Assembly (NCBI RefSeq): GCF_030811655.1 | Contig: NZ_JAUSRE010000028.1 | Coordinates: forward strand, 1 to 52,045 | DNA from: Pseudarthrobacter enclensis | Lineage (GTDB): Bacteria > Actinomycetota > Actinomycetes > Actinomycetales > Micrococcaceae | DNA length: 52,045 nucleotides | Direction of reading: 5' to 3' | In this document: positions 42,127 through 51,014 of the stretch, piece by piece | Position numbering within the stretch: position 1 is the stretch's first letter | Layout: each line of letters begins with the position of its first letter | Notes under the pieces: model-generated | What the model was told of the DNA's origin: nothing | Database searches by the model: none | What the model saw: the letters and a program-made list of their open reading frames with translations, nothing else | Made by a program: the position numbers and the translations under genes

Positions 42127-43707
42127 ATGCTCGCGCATAACCCGGTCTCGCCTTCCACCGCAGCGGCGGAGGCGGCACGAGACACCCACACCGGCGCTTC
42201 GGAGTTGCGGCTCGATGGCGTCACCAAGTCCTATCCTGGCGTTCAGGCGCTGAAGGGAGTCAGCTTCAGCGTCGCCCGCGGATCCATCCATGCACTCGCC
42301 GGACAGAACGGCGCAGGCAAGTCGACGCTCGTAAAGATCCTCTCTGGAGCGGAGTCCCCGGACAACGGCACGATACGCCTCGGCGGTGAGCTGCAGCGTT
42401 TCCGTGACCCCATGGACGCCCAGCGCGCCGGGATCCACACCATCTACCAGGAACTCTCGCTCGTGCCGTCCCTCTCGGTGGCAGAGAACATCTTCCTCGG
42501 TCAGTTGCCCCGACGGGCGGGGGCATTCGTTGACTGGCAGCGTATGCAGGCCGAAGCCCGGACCGCGCTGGACCGCGTCGGCTTCCATCTCGATGTCCGC
42601 CGCCCGGTCGGAAGTTACTCCACGGCGGAGCAACAAGCTGTGGAGTTGGCCAAGGCCTTGCATAAGGACGCCCGGGTCCTGCTCCTGGATGAACCCACCT
42701 CCACGTTGCCCTTGCCCGATGTTGAGCGGCTGTTCACCGTCCTCCGCTCCCTGTCGGAACAAGGCGTGACGTTGTTATACATTTCGCACCGCATGGACGA
42801 ACTGTTTTCGCTCTGCGACGCCGTGACCGTGTTGCGCGATGGCGTGAACGCGGCGGACCTGAAAACGGCAAATTCTAAACCTGCCGACGTCGTCACGGCC
42901 ATGGTGGGGAAGAGCCTCGAAGGGTCCATCGCCGATGCGGCCCTCCGCGGGGAACGCTCGCCCAGCCTTGGGTCCGGTCCCCGGGAGCGTGTCATTCTCT
43001 CTGCCCGCGACCTCTCCGAGCAGGGCTACGTGGAAAACGTGACGTTCGAGCTGCGTGAAGGTGAGGTGCTCGGTATCTCCGGGCTCATCGGCAGCGGCCA
43101 GTCAGAACTGGCCGGCCTCATTGCGGGTGCACGGAGGCGGACTTCTGGCGAGATCCGCGTCGATGGGAAGGCAGTGGACTTCCGTGCCCCCCGTGACGCA
43201 ATCCGTCGGGGGGTTGGTTTACTGCCGCAGGACCGTAAGGCAGCGGGCTTCATCCCGGACATGGGAGTGGCAGGCAACATCACGCTGGCCAGCCTGCCGC
43301 AATTCAGTCGGCTAAGCGTGATCCAGTCCCGGCGGGAACGCAACGTGGCCGGGGACATGGTGGCCCGGCTCGGCATGAAGGTATCCGGTGTGCACCAGCC
43401 ACTCAAAACGCTGAGCGGGGGAACCCAGCAGAAGGCCATCCTGGCCCGCTGGCTTGTCCGCCAGTCACGCATCCTCGTGTGCGACGAACCCACCCGCGGC
43501 GTGGACGTCGGGGCGAAGGAAGACATGTACGAGCTCATTCGTGAGTTCGCGCAGGCGGGAGGAACCGTCGTGGTGGCGAGCTCGGAGATCACGGAGGCGA
43601 TGATGTGCGATCGCGTCCTCGTGATGGCACGCGGCAAAGTCGTCGCCGAACTCGATCATGACGACATCGACCCCTCCGGCAACGCCATCCTCGAGCGCTT
43701 CGCCTGA
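42127..43707 (+). CDS. ABC sugar transporter, double ATPase (RbsA/XylG type)
   Basis: 526 residues with two fused ABC domains. ATAAGGAG precedes two adjacent ATGs (42124, 42127); the second has better spacing. Domain 1 has Walker A GQNGAGKST, Walker B VLLLDEPTS and a degenerate signature YSTAEQQAVELAKA. Domain 2 has the usual degenerate Walker A (GLIGSGQSELAGLI), the signature LSGGTQQKAILARWL and Walker B ILVCDEPTRGVD. This asymmetry is normal for carbohydrate-uptake-transporter-2 ATPases. It drives import with the binding protein and permease beside it. Confidence 0.95.
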   Translation: MLAHNPVSPSTAAAEAARDTHTGASELRLDGVTKSYPGVQALKGVSFSVARGSIHALAGQNGAGKSTLVKILSGAESPDNGTIRLGGELQRFRDPMDAQRAGIHTIYQELSLVPSLSVAENIFLGQLPRRAGAFVDWQRMQAEARTALDRVGFHLDVRRPVGSYSTAEQQAVELAKALHKDARVLLLDEPTSTLPLPDVERLFTVLRSLSEQGVTLLYISHRMDELFSLCDAVTVLRDGVNAADLKTANSKPADVVTAMVGKSLEGSIADAALRGERSPSLGSGPRERVILSARDLSEQGYVENVTFELREGEVLGISGLIGSGQSELAGLIAGARRRTSGEIRVDGKAVDFRAPRDAIRRGVGLLPQDRKAAGFIPDMGVAGNITLASLPQFSRLSVIQSRRERNVAGDMVARLGMKVSGVHQPLKTLSGGTQQKAILARWLVRQSRILVCDEPTRGVDVGAKEDMYELIREFAQAGGTVVVASSEITEAMMCDRVLVMARGKVVAELDHDDIDPSGNAILERFA

Positions 43708-43744
43708 CGGCCCCCTCAATCAGTTTCTATTCAGGAGTACAACC

Positions 43745-44809
43745 ATGTCCCGGACCCTGTCGTCCCTGCCGCCAACGAGTGGCGCCCCCTCCCCATCGCC
43801 ATCATCCAGTATCAGCTCCCGGCTGCGGGGCAGCGCCCTCCGTGCCCTGCCAAAGAGCTACCTTATCCTCGTGCTTCTCGCGATCATCGCGGTGGGCTAC
43901 TACGTCTCCGACGACTTCCTGACGTTCCGCAATGCTGAGAACGTGATCACGGCCGCTTCGATCGTCGTGGTGCTGGCTATCGGCCAATACTTTGTCATCC
44001 TGACCGGCGGAATTGACCTCTCCGTAGGCTCGGTCCTGGCCATGTCCACGGTGATTACGGCACTGACCCTGCAGGCAGGGATGCCCGCCGGCGCGTCCGT
44101 TGTGTTCGTGCTGATCTGCTGCGCGGTTGCCGGACTGATCAACGGCATCCTCGTCGTTTGGTTGAACATCCCCCCGTTCATCGCGACGCTGGCCATGATG
44201 AGCGCCGTCAAGGGCTTCAGCTACATCATCCAGTCGACAAGCCTGATTGAGATCCGCAACCAGTGGATCATCGAGGCCTTTTCCCGCGGCAGCTTCCTCG
44301 GGATCCGCAACCCCGTCCTGATCTTCATTATCGTGGCCGTGGTCGCCGCGCTCGTGGCCAAGTACACCACGTTCGGCCGCTCGCTTTACGCAATCGGCGG
44401 CAACCCTGAAGCCTCGCGACTTTCGGGCCTGCCGGTCGCGCGGAACCTGATTATCACCTACACCATCTCCGGGGTGCTCGCCGGCCTGGCAGGCCTCATC
44501 GCCGCCTCCCAGCTGCGGCAGGGAAGCTCGCTCATTGGCGTAGGTTACGAGCTCGACGCCATCGCAGCCGTCGTCGTGGGTGGCGCCTCCCTCATGGGCG
44601 GAAAAGGCGATCCCCTGAACGCAGTGATCGGGGTGTTCATCCTAACCACCATCATCAACATCATGAACCTCGTCGGGATCTCCTCCGAGCCGCAACTGGT
44701 CATCAAGGGCGCAGTCATCATTCTCGCCGTCTTCCTCTCCAGTGCCGGCGGCGTCCAGAGGATCTCCGGATTCTTCTCGAAACGTTTCCCGCGCACCCGG
44801 GCCGCCTGA
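43745..44809 (+). CDS. ABC sugar transporter, permease (RbsC type)
   Basis: 354 residues from ATG 43745 with AGGAG 7 nt upstream. After a Ser/Pro-rich N-terminus of about 35 residues, eight to ten membrane helices follow. FVILTGGIDLSVGSVLAMST, IPPFIATLAMMSAVKGFSYI, AIGGNPEASRLSGLPV and VVVGGASLMGGKGDPLNAVI are conserved RbsC/XylH blocks; GGxxxxGG contacts the ATPase. Only one permease gene is present, so it works as a homodimer. Confidence 0.95.
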   Translation: MSRTLSSLPPTSGAPSPSPSSSISSRLRGSALRALPKSYLILVLLAIIAVGYYVSDDFLTFRNAENVITAASIVVVLAIGQYFVILTGGIDLSVGSVLAMSTVITALTLQAGMPAGASVVFVLICCAVAGLINGILVVWLNIPPFIATLAMMSAVKGFSYIIQSTSLIEIRNQWIIEAFSRGSFLGIRNPVLIFIIVAVVAALVAKYTTFGRSLYAIGGNPEASRLSGLPVARNLIITYTISGVLAGLAGLIAASQLRQGSSLIGVGYELDAIAAVVVGGASLMGGKGDPLNAVIGVFILTTIINIMNLVGISSEPQLVIKGAVIILAVFLSSAGGVQRISGFFSKRFPRTRAA

Positions 44810-44853
44810 CGGCCCACCCATCGTCTTTCCATTTAGCTCAGAAAGCAGGAACC

Positions 44854-45804
44854 ATGTCCATCCGCCCCTTTGGCCGCACCGGCCTGACCGTCTCCGATAT
44901 CTGTGTCGGCACCAGTGCGCTCGGCAGCTTTCCCGCCCAGTACGGTTACGAGGTCGATGAAGTCACCGCCGTCGCCACAATACAGCGTGTCTTCGACGGG
45001 CCCTTCACCTTCATTGATACGTCAAATGAGTACGGCGGGGGTGCAAGTGAAGAGCGGATCGGCAGGGCCATCGCCGAGCGTGGCGGCATCCCTGAGGGAT
45101 ATGTCGTCGCCACGAAAGTCGACCCGCTTCCCGGCAGCACCGACTTCTCCGGGGACCGCGTCCGCCGGTCCGTCGAGGAGAGCCTGGAGCGTCTTGGCCT
45201 CGATAAACTCCAGCTCGTCTACCTGCACGACCCCGAGAAGATTTCATTCGACGAGGGAGTGGCCAAGGGAGGTCCGCTGGAGGCCCTCATCGATCTCCGG
45301 GACCAGGGTGTTATCCAGTACCTGGGCGTAGCCGGGGGCCCCATCGACCTAGAGCTGCAGTACCTGGCGACGGACGCGTTCGACGCCGTCATCAGCCACA
45401 ACCGCTACACCCTCGTTGAACAGACAGCCGAGCCGCTCCTGGAGGACGCGGCCCGCCGCGGAGTCGCCTTCGTCAACGCCGCCCCGTTCGGCGGCGGAAT
45501 GCTCGTCAAGGGACCAAGGGCAGTCCCGCGGTACTGCTACGCACCCGTGGACCAGGCCACGATCGACAGGGTTCTGCGCATGGAGGAGCTGTGCCGCCAG
45601 CACGGCGTCGCGCTCGCTGCAGCTGCCCTGCAATTCTCGGTACGTGACGAGCGCGTGGCGTCGACCATCGTTGGCATGTCCCAGCCGAGCCGGGTCGAGG
45701 AGACCCTCGGCTTGCTCAACCGTGACATCCCTCAGGAACTCTGGGACCAGCTCCTGCCTCTGGCACACGAGGGCCGCAACGGCATCGACGCCGTGACGGT
45801 CTGA
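44854..45804 (+). CDS. Aldo/keto reductase (sugar 1-dehydrogenase-like)
   Basis: 316 residues. The AKR tetrad is visible: Asp and Tyr in IDTSNEYGGGASEERIG, Lys in VVATKVDPL and His in LVYLHDPEKIS. The TIM barrel is complete, with a C-terminal NAD(P) region SIVGMSQPSRVEETLGLLN. Closest wording is to D-threo-aldose/L-fucose/galactose 1-dehydrogenase-type AKRs, which oxidise aldoses to lactones. It follows the importer by 44 bp and precedes a GMC oxidoreductase gene, so it probably acts on the imported sugar or its keto derivative. Confidence 0.9.
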   Translation: MSIRPFGRTGLTVSDICVGTSALGSFPAQYGYEVDEVTAVATIQRVFDGPFTFIDTSNEYGGGASEERIGRAIAERGGIPEGYVVATKVDPLPGSTDFSGDRVRRSVEESLERLGLDKLQLVYLHDPEKISFDEGVAKGGPLEALIDLRDQGVIQYLGVAGGPIDLELQYLATDAFDAVISHNRYTLVEQTAEPLLEDAARRGVAFVNAAPFGGGMLVKGPRAVPRYCYAPVDQATIDRVLRMEELCRQHGVALAAAALQFSVRDERVASTIVGMSQPSRVEETLGLLNRDIPQELWDQLLPLAHEGRNGIDAVTV

Positions 45805-45847
45805 GTGCCGGGGCGAGTAGCAGACATTTACGAAAGGAAACGAAGCA

Positions 45848-47500
45848 ATGACCAGGAAGAAGCAGCCTGAGCCGGTGGACGTCGTCATCGTCGGTGCAGG
45901 CGCCGGCGGGGCAACCGCGGCAAAGGTGCTGTCGGAGGCCGGCCTGAAGGTGGTAGGCCTCGAACGTGGGCCATGGCTGAAGCCCGAGCACGCCTCGGGA
46001 GACGAGCTGAAGTTCCTCAACCGGAATTTCATCTGGCAGGATCCGAAGATCAAACCGCGGACCTACCGCCCGAACGACAAGGTAGAGGCGGAAATCACCA
46101 ACTTCTCCGCCACACCGCAGGTCGTCGGCGGCGGCACCACCCACTGGGGTGGCATGGTTCCGCGCATGGCGGAGAGCGATTTCAAGCTGCGCAGCCTGCA
46201 CGGCGATGTTCCGGGCGCCAGCCTGGTCGACTGGCCCATCTCCTATGACGAACTGGAGCCTTACTACACACGCGTCGAGTGGGAGTTCGGCACGTCGGGT
46301 CTTGCCGGGGCGAATAAGTGGGAAGCGTGGCGGAGCCGCGGCTACCCCACCAAGCCATCACCGCTGAGCCAGATCGGCCGGACCTTCTCCACTGCGATGT
46401 CAAAGCTCGGGCACAGCACGTTCCCCATGCCGCAGGGCATGGTGACCGAACCCTACCGGGGACGGCAGCCATTCAGTGAGAACGGCTTCTGGCAGCAGTA
46501 CCCTGACCCGGGAAACGGCAAGTCATCCACGCTGATCAGCTTCATTCCTGACGCGATTGCAACCGGGCGCTATGACCTCCGCTCCGATTGCTACGTCAGC
46601 GAGATACTCGTCGGCAAGGACGGCCGCGCCACCGGTGTCCGCTACCAGGATGAGGACGGCGACGAATTCGTCCAGCACGCGAAAGCCGTGATCGTCTGTG
46701 GCGGTGGAATCGAAACCCCCCGCCTGCTGCTCATGTCGAAGTCAGGGCTCTTCCCGGACGGCCTCGGCAACGGCAGCGGTATGGTCGGTAAGAACGCCAC
46801 CTTCCACCAGTACTCATTCTCGGTCGGCCTGTTCGACCGCGAGGTCAGCGACCCGCTCTACGGGTGGGCGGGTCACTACATGAGCCTGTGCTCGTTCGAC
46901 TTCTACGAGACAGACGAGAGTCGAGGGCACATCCTGGGATCGCTGATCTTCCCGTCCATGATCGGCCACCCAGTCAACTGGAGCTTCCCCGGCAGGCCCA
47001 CTTGGGGCCAAGCGGCAAAGGACGCCGACCGCGAGTTTTTCAACCACAGCATGAAAATCGGTGTCCTCCTGCATGATTTGCCCGTTGAGGACAACCGCGT
47101 CGACCTTGACCCGAACGTCAAGGACGCCTGGGGTCTGCCGGTCGCCCGGATTACCCATACGCCCCACTCCAACGACTTTGCCCAGGAACGCTGGCAGGTG
47201 GCCAAAAACGGTGAAATTCTTGAGGCCGCAGGGGCCCAAAAGGTCATTCCGGTCAACATGGAGCGGATCACGGGAAACACCTCGCACGAGCTGGGCACCG
47301 CCCGCATGGGTAACGACCCGGCAAAGTCCGTCGTCGACCGCTGGTGCCGCTCCCACGAGGTACCAAACCTCTATGTTTTCGACGCAAGCTTCTTCCCGAC
47401 CGCGACCGGCATCAACCCGGCCCTGACGATCATGGCGAACGCCTGGCGGTGCTCTGACCGCATCCTCCAGGTCGACCGCCATGGCTGGTCCGAAAACTGA
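45848..47500 (+). CDS. GMC-family FAD sugar dehydrogenase, large subunit
   Basis: 550 residues. The N-terminal FAD motif is VVIVGAGAGGATAAKVLSEA with ERG ending the second strand. VVGGGTTHWGGMVPRM is the mid GMC motif. The C-terminus HELGTARMGNDPAKSVVDRW, YVFDASFFPTATGINPALTI carries the catalytic His and Asn of GMC enzymes. With subunit 3 next door it belongs to the gluconate-2-dehydrogenase/FAD-glucose-dehydrogenase/fructose-dehydrogenase group, including enzymes that oxidise sugars or glycosides at C3. No signal peptide is present, unlike membrane-bound periplasmic members. Electron acceptor unknown: no cytochrome gene is nearby. Confidence 0.92.
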   Translation: MTRKKQPEPVDVVIVGAGAGGATAAKVLSEAGLKVVGLERGPWLKPEHASGDELKFLNRNFIWQDPKIKPRTYRPNDKVEAEITNFSATPQVVGGGTTHWGGMVPRMAESDFKLRSLHGDVPGASLVDWPISYDELEPYYTRVEWEFGTSGLAGANKWEAWRSRGYPTKPSPLSQIGRTFSTAMSKLGHSTFPMPQGMVTEPYRGRQPFSENGFWQQYPDPGNGKSSTLISFIPDAIATGRYDLRSDCYVSEILVGKDGRATGVRYQDEDGDEFVQHAKAVIVCGGGIETPRLLLMSKSGLFPDGLGNGSGMVGKNATFHQYSFSVGLFDREVSDPLYGWAGHYMSLCSFDFYETDESRGHILGSLIFPSMIGHPVNWSFPGRPTWGQAAKDADREFFNHSMKIGVLLHDLPVEDNRVDLDPNVKDAWGLPVARITHTPHSNDFAQERWQVAKNGEILEAAGAQKVIPVNMERITGNTSHELGTARMGNDPAKSVVDRWCRSHEVPNLYVFDASFFPTATGINPALTIMANAWRCSDRILQVDRHGWSEN

Positions 47501-47538
47501 TTCGCACTTCACACAGGACACGAAAGGACGGAATTCAC

Positions 47539-48252
47539 ATGGGACAGGCGGAATGGGCTACGGTACCCATCTCAGCGCGGGACGTCGACGGGCCGATCTT
47601 CTTCAGCGAGCACGAATGGAACACGATTGAAGCGGCCTCGGCCCGCATCATTCCCACAGACCATCACCCCGGTGCACGTGAGGCAAAGGTCGTGCGCTTC
47701 ATTGACCGGATGCTCGCAGGAACGCAGTTCATCTTCCCGGCAGCGGACGGCAACGGGTTCCTCCGGATGGAAGGCCGCGACGAGGCCGCATGGCAGGAGC
47801 GCATCAAACAGCGCCGGGAGTTTTACCGCGAGGGCGTCCTGGAACTGGACAGGCTGGCTAAAGAACGTGCCGACGTCCAGTTCCTCGACCTTGCGGAAGA
47901 GGACCAGGATGCAGTGCTCGAGACGCTCTCCGGCGCGGCCAAGCCAAACGCTTTCTCCCTGGCGTACTCCGAGGCCGGTCTTGGGGGCGCGCCGGCAGGC
48001 AACCAACCCGTCAACGAAGATTTTCTGGAATTCTTCCCCCTTCTGGTACTCAATACCCGCCAAGGGTTTTACGGGGACCCGGTATATGGGGGCAATGAGA
48101 ACCGCGTTGGCTGGGGTGTCATCGGCTTTGACGGGCCTCCGTCACTGGCATCGACCATGGACGGCAGCTACACGACCCGTAAGTACATGGTGGAAGGGGC
48201 GGAGTGGCCCTACGATCAACATCCCGAAGTCCTCCGGTACCGCCGCCCGTGA
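47539..48252 (+). CDS. Gluconate 2-dehydrogenase subunit 3 family protein
   Basis: 237 residues. FFSEHEWNTIEAASARIIPT, DHHPGAREAKVVRFIDRML and the C-terminal FYGDPVYGGNENRVGWGVIG, FDGP are signature blocks of the small subunit of GMC sugar dehydrogenases. That subunit acts as a chaperone or export partner. Normally it carries the Tat signal for the complex. Here the N-terminus MGQAEWATVPISARDVDGPI has no twin Arg and no hydrophobic stretch, so the pair seems to stay in the cytoplasm. It follows the large subunit by 38 bp and is followed by a strong terminator. Confidence 0.9.
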   Translation: MGQAEWATVPISARDVDGPIFFSEHEWNTIEAASARIIPTDHHPGAREAKVVRFIDRMLAGTQFIFPAADGNGFLRMEGRDEAAWQERIKQRREFYREGVLELDRLAKERADVQFLDLAEEDQDAVLETLSGAAKPNAFSLAYSEAGLGGAPAGNQPVNEDFLEFFPLLVLNTRQGFYGDPVYGGNENRVGWGVIGFDGPPSLASTMDGSYTTRKYMVEGAEWPYDQHPEVLRYRRP

Positions 48253-48263
48253 CAGCAGGCGCG

Positions 48264-48296
48264 CCGAGGGGAGCCGCATTCCGTGGCTCCCCTCGG
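48264..48296 (+). terminator. Terminator after the GMC operon
   Basis: CCGAGGGGAGCC and GGCTCCCCTCGG form a perfect 12-bp stem with a 9-nt loop, 12 bp after the stop codon. No T run, as is common in high-GC actinobacteria. Confidence 0.75.
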
Positions 48297-48317
48297 GCGA
48301 CCGGGGATAATGAAGGG

Positions 48318-49394
48318 GTGTCTACGACCCCTGCGCCCTCAAACGGCCGAAACGCCAATGGACGCGGGGAGCGGCTTGCCTCCAGGTCAAAGGCTCCCCG
48401 CATGTCCGATGTTGCCCGCCTCGCCGGAGTGTCCCAGCAGACGGTGTCACGGGTGGTACGGGGAGCGACCAATGTCGATCCGGATATCCGTGAACGCGTC
48501 GAGCACGCAATCGCACAACTGCGCTACCGCAGAAATCCCGCAGCCGCAGCGCTCGCCAGCAACCGGACCATGACGATCGGGGTTGTCAGCTTCGAACTGT
48601 CGGTCCTGGGACCAACGGTGGCCCTGTACGGTATCTCGGAGGAAGCCCGGAAACATGGCTACGCGACGCGGCTGGTCACTCTGGCCAGCCTGGAACGGCA
48701 CGATATCCGGGCTGCCTTCGAATCCATCAACTCGGACACGGTTGACGGCGTAATAGTGCTCGCGCCCCTGTTGGATGCGATAACGGTGCTCGAGGACCTC
48801 GACATCGGTGTCCCCGTAGTGACGTTCCAGCAAGGATCGCACCCCAGTCCGACAAGCGTTTCCGTTGACGAAGTGCGCGGCGCCCGGATGGTGGTGCGCC
48901 ACTTACTGGACCTCGGTCACGAAACAGTGTGGCATGTCCAAGGTCCGGCGGGATGGATGGCTACCTCTTCCCGTGTCCAGGGATGGGCAGCCGAACTGGG
49001 GGCGTCTGGACGCTTCGTTCCGACGCCGCTCGCAACGGCCGATTGGTCAGCTGCCGAGGGATACCGTGTCGGACGTGAGCTCGCCACAAAGGAGGACGTC
49101 ACGGCGGTCTTTGCCGCCAACGACCCCTTCGCGCTGGGAGTGATCAAAGCTATGGACGAGGCAGGACGGAACGTGCCGGGCGATGTCAGCGTGGTGGGAT
49201 TCGACGACGTCAAGGAAGCACCCTTTTTCCGGCCGGCATTAACGACCGTCAGGCTTGATTTCGAAGCTATCGGCCACATCGCTGTAAGCCGTATCCTCGC
49301 CATGATCAAGGAGGAGGCGGAGGGAGACATCCCGCTGCTGGAACCGCACCTCATACTCCGCGACACCACAGCAGCACCGCGAAGCAAGCGCTGA
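48318..49394 (+). CDS. LacI-family transcriptional regulator 2
   Basis: About 358 residues if GTG 48318 is the start; ATG 48402 (MSDVARLAGVS) would still contain the whole domain, so the start is uncertain. The helix-turn-helix is MSDVARLAGVSQQTVSRVVR and the hinge RRNPAAAALASNRT. The effector domain has VTAVFAANDPFALGVIKAM and VVGFDDVKEAPFFRPALTTV. It resembles the LacI at 39556 along the whole length. It lies 173 bp before the amidase gene, whose promoter is overlapped by a perfect operator. Confidence 0.92.
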   Translation: MSTTPAPSNGRNANGRGERLASRSKAPRMSDVARLAGVSQQTVSRVVRGATNVDPDIRERVEHAIAQLRYRRNPAAAALASNRTMTIGVVSFELSVLGPTVALYGISEEARKHGYATRLVTLASLERHDIRAAFESINSDTVDGVIVLAPLLDAITVLEDLDIGVPVVTFQQGSHPSPTSVSVDEVRGARMVVRHLLDLGHETVWHVQGPAGWMATSSRVQGWAAELGASGRFVPTPLATADWSAAEGYRVGRELATKEDVTAVFAANDPFALGVIKAMDEAGRNVPGDVSVVGFDDVKEAPFFRPALTTVRLDFEAIGHIAVSRILAMIKEEAEGDIPLLEPHLILRDTTAAPRSKR

Positions 49395-49487
49395 CCGGGG
49401 ATTGCCTGGGCCCGTACGCGGGCTTAGCCATAAAGCCGCGACCTAAAGTGCTCTGAACCGCCTTCTAAAATCCCTGACCGAAAGGTC

Positions 49488-49534
49488 TTGCAATTCTGTA
49501 ACTAACCCGATTATCTTGAGTTAGCGCTAACTCA
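49488..49534 (+). promoter_or_regulatory. Amidase promoter with perfect LacI-type operator
   Basis: TTGCAA (49488-49493), 17-bp spacer, TTATCT (49511-49516). The perfect 18-bp palindrome TGAGTTAGCGCTAACTCA (49517-49534) starts at the next base, an ideal repressor position. Confidence 0.78.
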
Positions 49535-49567
49535 GGTACTCAAAGAAGAGAAAAGAGAGAGAAAACG

Positions 49568-50659
49568 ATGGTTGATCCATATGTAGTCGTTGCGGTTTCG
49601 CCGCGGACAATCAATGTGAAGAATCCCGGTGACGGCGTTGCAAACGTCAAGCGCATCAATGAATTCATCGACACGGCAGTCATGGTCGGGGCCTGGGAGG
49701 GCTCTCCGGTCAAGTTGGTTGTCCTGCCCGAGATGGCTATCCAGGGCATGATGGCCAACACCCCGGGTAACCGCGAACGGGAGCGCCACTTTGCCGTGAC
49801 GATCCCTGGGCCGGAGACGGACGAGCTGGCAAAGAAGGCCGTTGAGCACAACACCTACATCGCTGCTGAGCTGTACATGGTGAAGGACGAGGACTTCCCG
49901 GACCGTCACTTCAACGTCGCGTTCATCATCGATCCGCAGGGCGAAATTATCTACAAGCGCTACAAAGCGACCAGTGATGCCTACGAGGGCGGGATGCTCG
50001 GCAATATGAACCCGCACGACGTGTGGGACGAGTGGATTGAAAAGAAGGGCAATGGCAATGCAATGGATGCCATTTTCCCTGTGGCAAAAACCGAGATCGG
50101 CAACATCGGGTACGCCATTTGCCACGAGGGCGTCTACCCGGAGGTGCCGCGTGGGCTCGCGATGAACGGCGCCGAGATCATTATCCGGGGCACCCTGATC
50201 GAGCCGGCCGTGCAGAACGGCATGTGGGAATTGCAGAACCGGGCGCACGCCATGTTCAACTCGGCCTATGTCGTCGCCCCGAACCTGGGGCCCGAAGTCC
50301 GTGATGACGGGAGCATGCAGGACCTGTTTGGCGGTCAGTCCATGATCGTCGGTCCACGCGGCCAGATCTTGACCAAGCAGCAGGGCTGGACGTCGGGTGA
50401 CTCGTTCGTCTGCACCACAATCGACATCGAAGCGCTCCGCCGGGCGCGAATGGCGAACGGCCTGTACAACCAGTTCAAGGACCTGCGCACCGAGCAGTAC
50501 CGCGTTATTTACGACACCCCGATCTATCCGAAGAACCAGTACCTCGACGCGCCCCCGAGCGAGGGCTGGCTGGCCCGGGAAGACTCAACCCGAGCCGCGA
50601 ATATCGAGAAACTCATCGAGCGCGGAGTCCTCACCCCGCCGTCCGGCTACAAGGCCTAG
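49568..50659 (+). CDS. Nitrilase-superfamily amidase (aliphatic amidase/formamidase-like)
   Basis: 363 residues; AGAGAGAAAACG precedes ATG 49568. The Glu-Lys-Cys triad is visible: Glu in LVVLPEMAIQG (about 56), Lys in IIYKRYKATS (about 137) and Cys in GYAICHEGVYPEVPRGLAMN (about 186). Length and the C-terminal extension fit AmiE/AmiF-type amidases rather than short omega-amidases. The His-Glu after the catalytic Cys departs from the usual Tyr/Asp. It would release ammonia from an amide in the cytoplasm. The perfect LacI operator at its promoter ties it to the sugar regulon; substrate unknown. Confidence 0.87.
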   Translation: MVDPYVVVAVSPRTINVKNPGDGVANVKRINEFIDTAVMVGAWEGSPVKLVVLPEMAIQGMMANTPGNRERERHFAVTIPGPETDELAKKAVEHNTYIAAELYMVKDEDFPDRHFNVAFIIDPQGEIIYKRYKATSDAYEGGMLGNMNPHDVWDEWIEKKGNGNAMDAIFPVAKTEIGNIGYAICHEGVYPEVPRGLAMNGAEIIIRGTLIEPAVQNGMWELQNRAHAMFNSAYVVAPNLGPEVRDDGSMQDLFGGQSMIVGPRGQILTKQQGWTSGDSFVCTTIDIEALRRARMANGLYNQFKDLRTEQYRVIYDTPIYPKNQYLDAPPSEGWLAREDSTRAANIEKLIERGVLTPPSGYKA

Positions 50660-50669
50660 GCGGGCAGAC

Positions 50670-50700
50670 TGGCCGGGTGCGCGCAACGCGCACCCGGCCA
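50670..50700 (+). terminator. Terminator after the amidase gene
   Basis: TGGCCGGGTGCGCG and its exact complement form a 14-bp stem with loop CAA, 10 bp after the stop codon, followed by a pyrimidine-rich CCTCCTCTTC. Confidence 0.85.
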
Positions 50701-51014
50701 CCTCCTCTTCGTGGATGTGGTGCGGGGCCGTCGAAGTCTGCCTTGGCAGGCGTCGGCGCCCCCATTGCCCAAGTGGTGTCTTTCGGGCCAAAAGGGAGGA
50801 ATCGCGAAGACACGATCCCCTTCGGAAAGCCGCTCCAGGTCCGGTCCGAAGTCATTGCTGTCTATTCCCCGCCCTGCTGTGGCTTTGCTGAGGCAGGCAG
50901 ATAAAGACCTGCTTGGTGACGTTTTAGTTTTTCACTATGGAGCCACGCGCATGTGCGTGAGCGCTAACAAAGATTTCTGACTGCGACTGGGTCGCGTGAA
51001 CTACTGGAGGATTT
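50701..51014 (+). promoter_or_regulatory. Ribulokinase promoter region with LacI-type operator
   Basis: No gene. TTGGTG (50913-50918), 17-bp spacer, TATGGA (50936-50941) is a probable promoter. TGCGTGAGCGCTAACAAA (50954-50971) follows and keeps the central AGCGCTAAC of the perfect operator at 49517. Confidence 0.6.
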
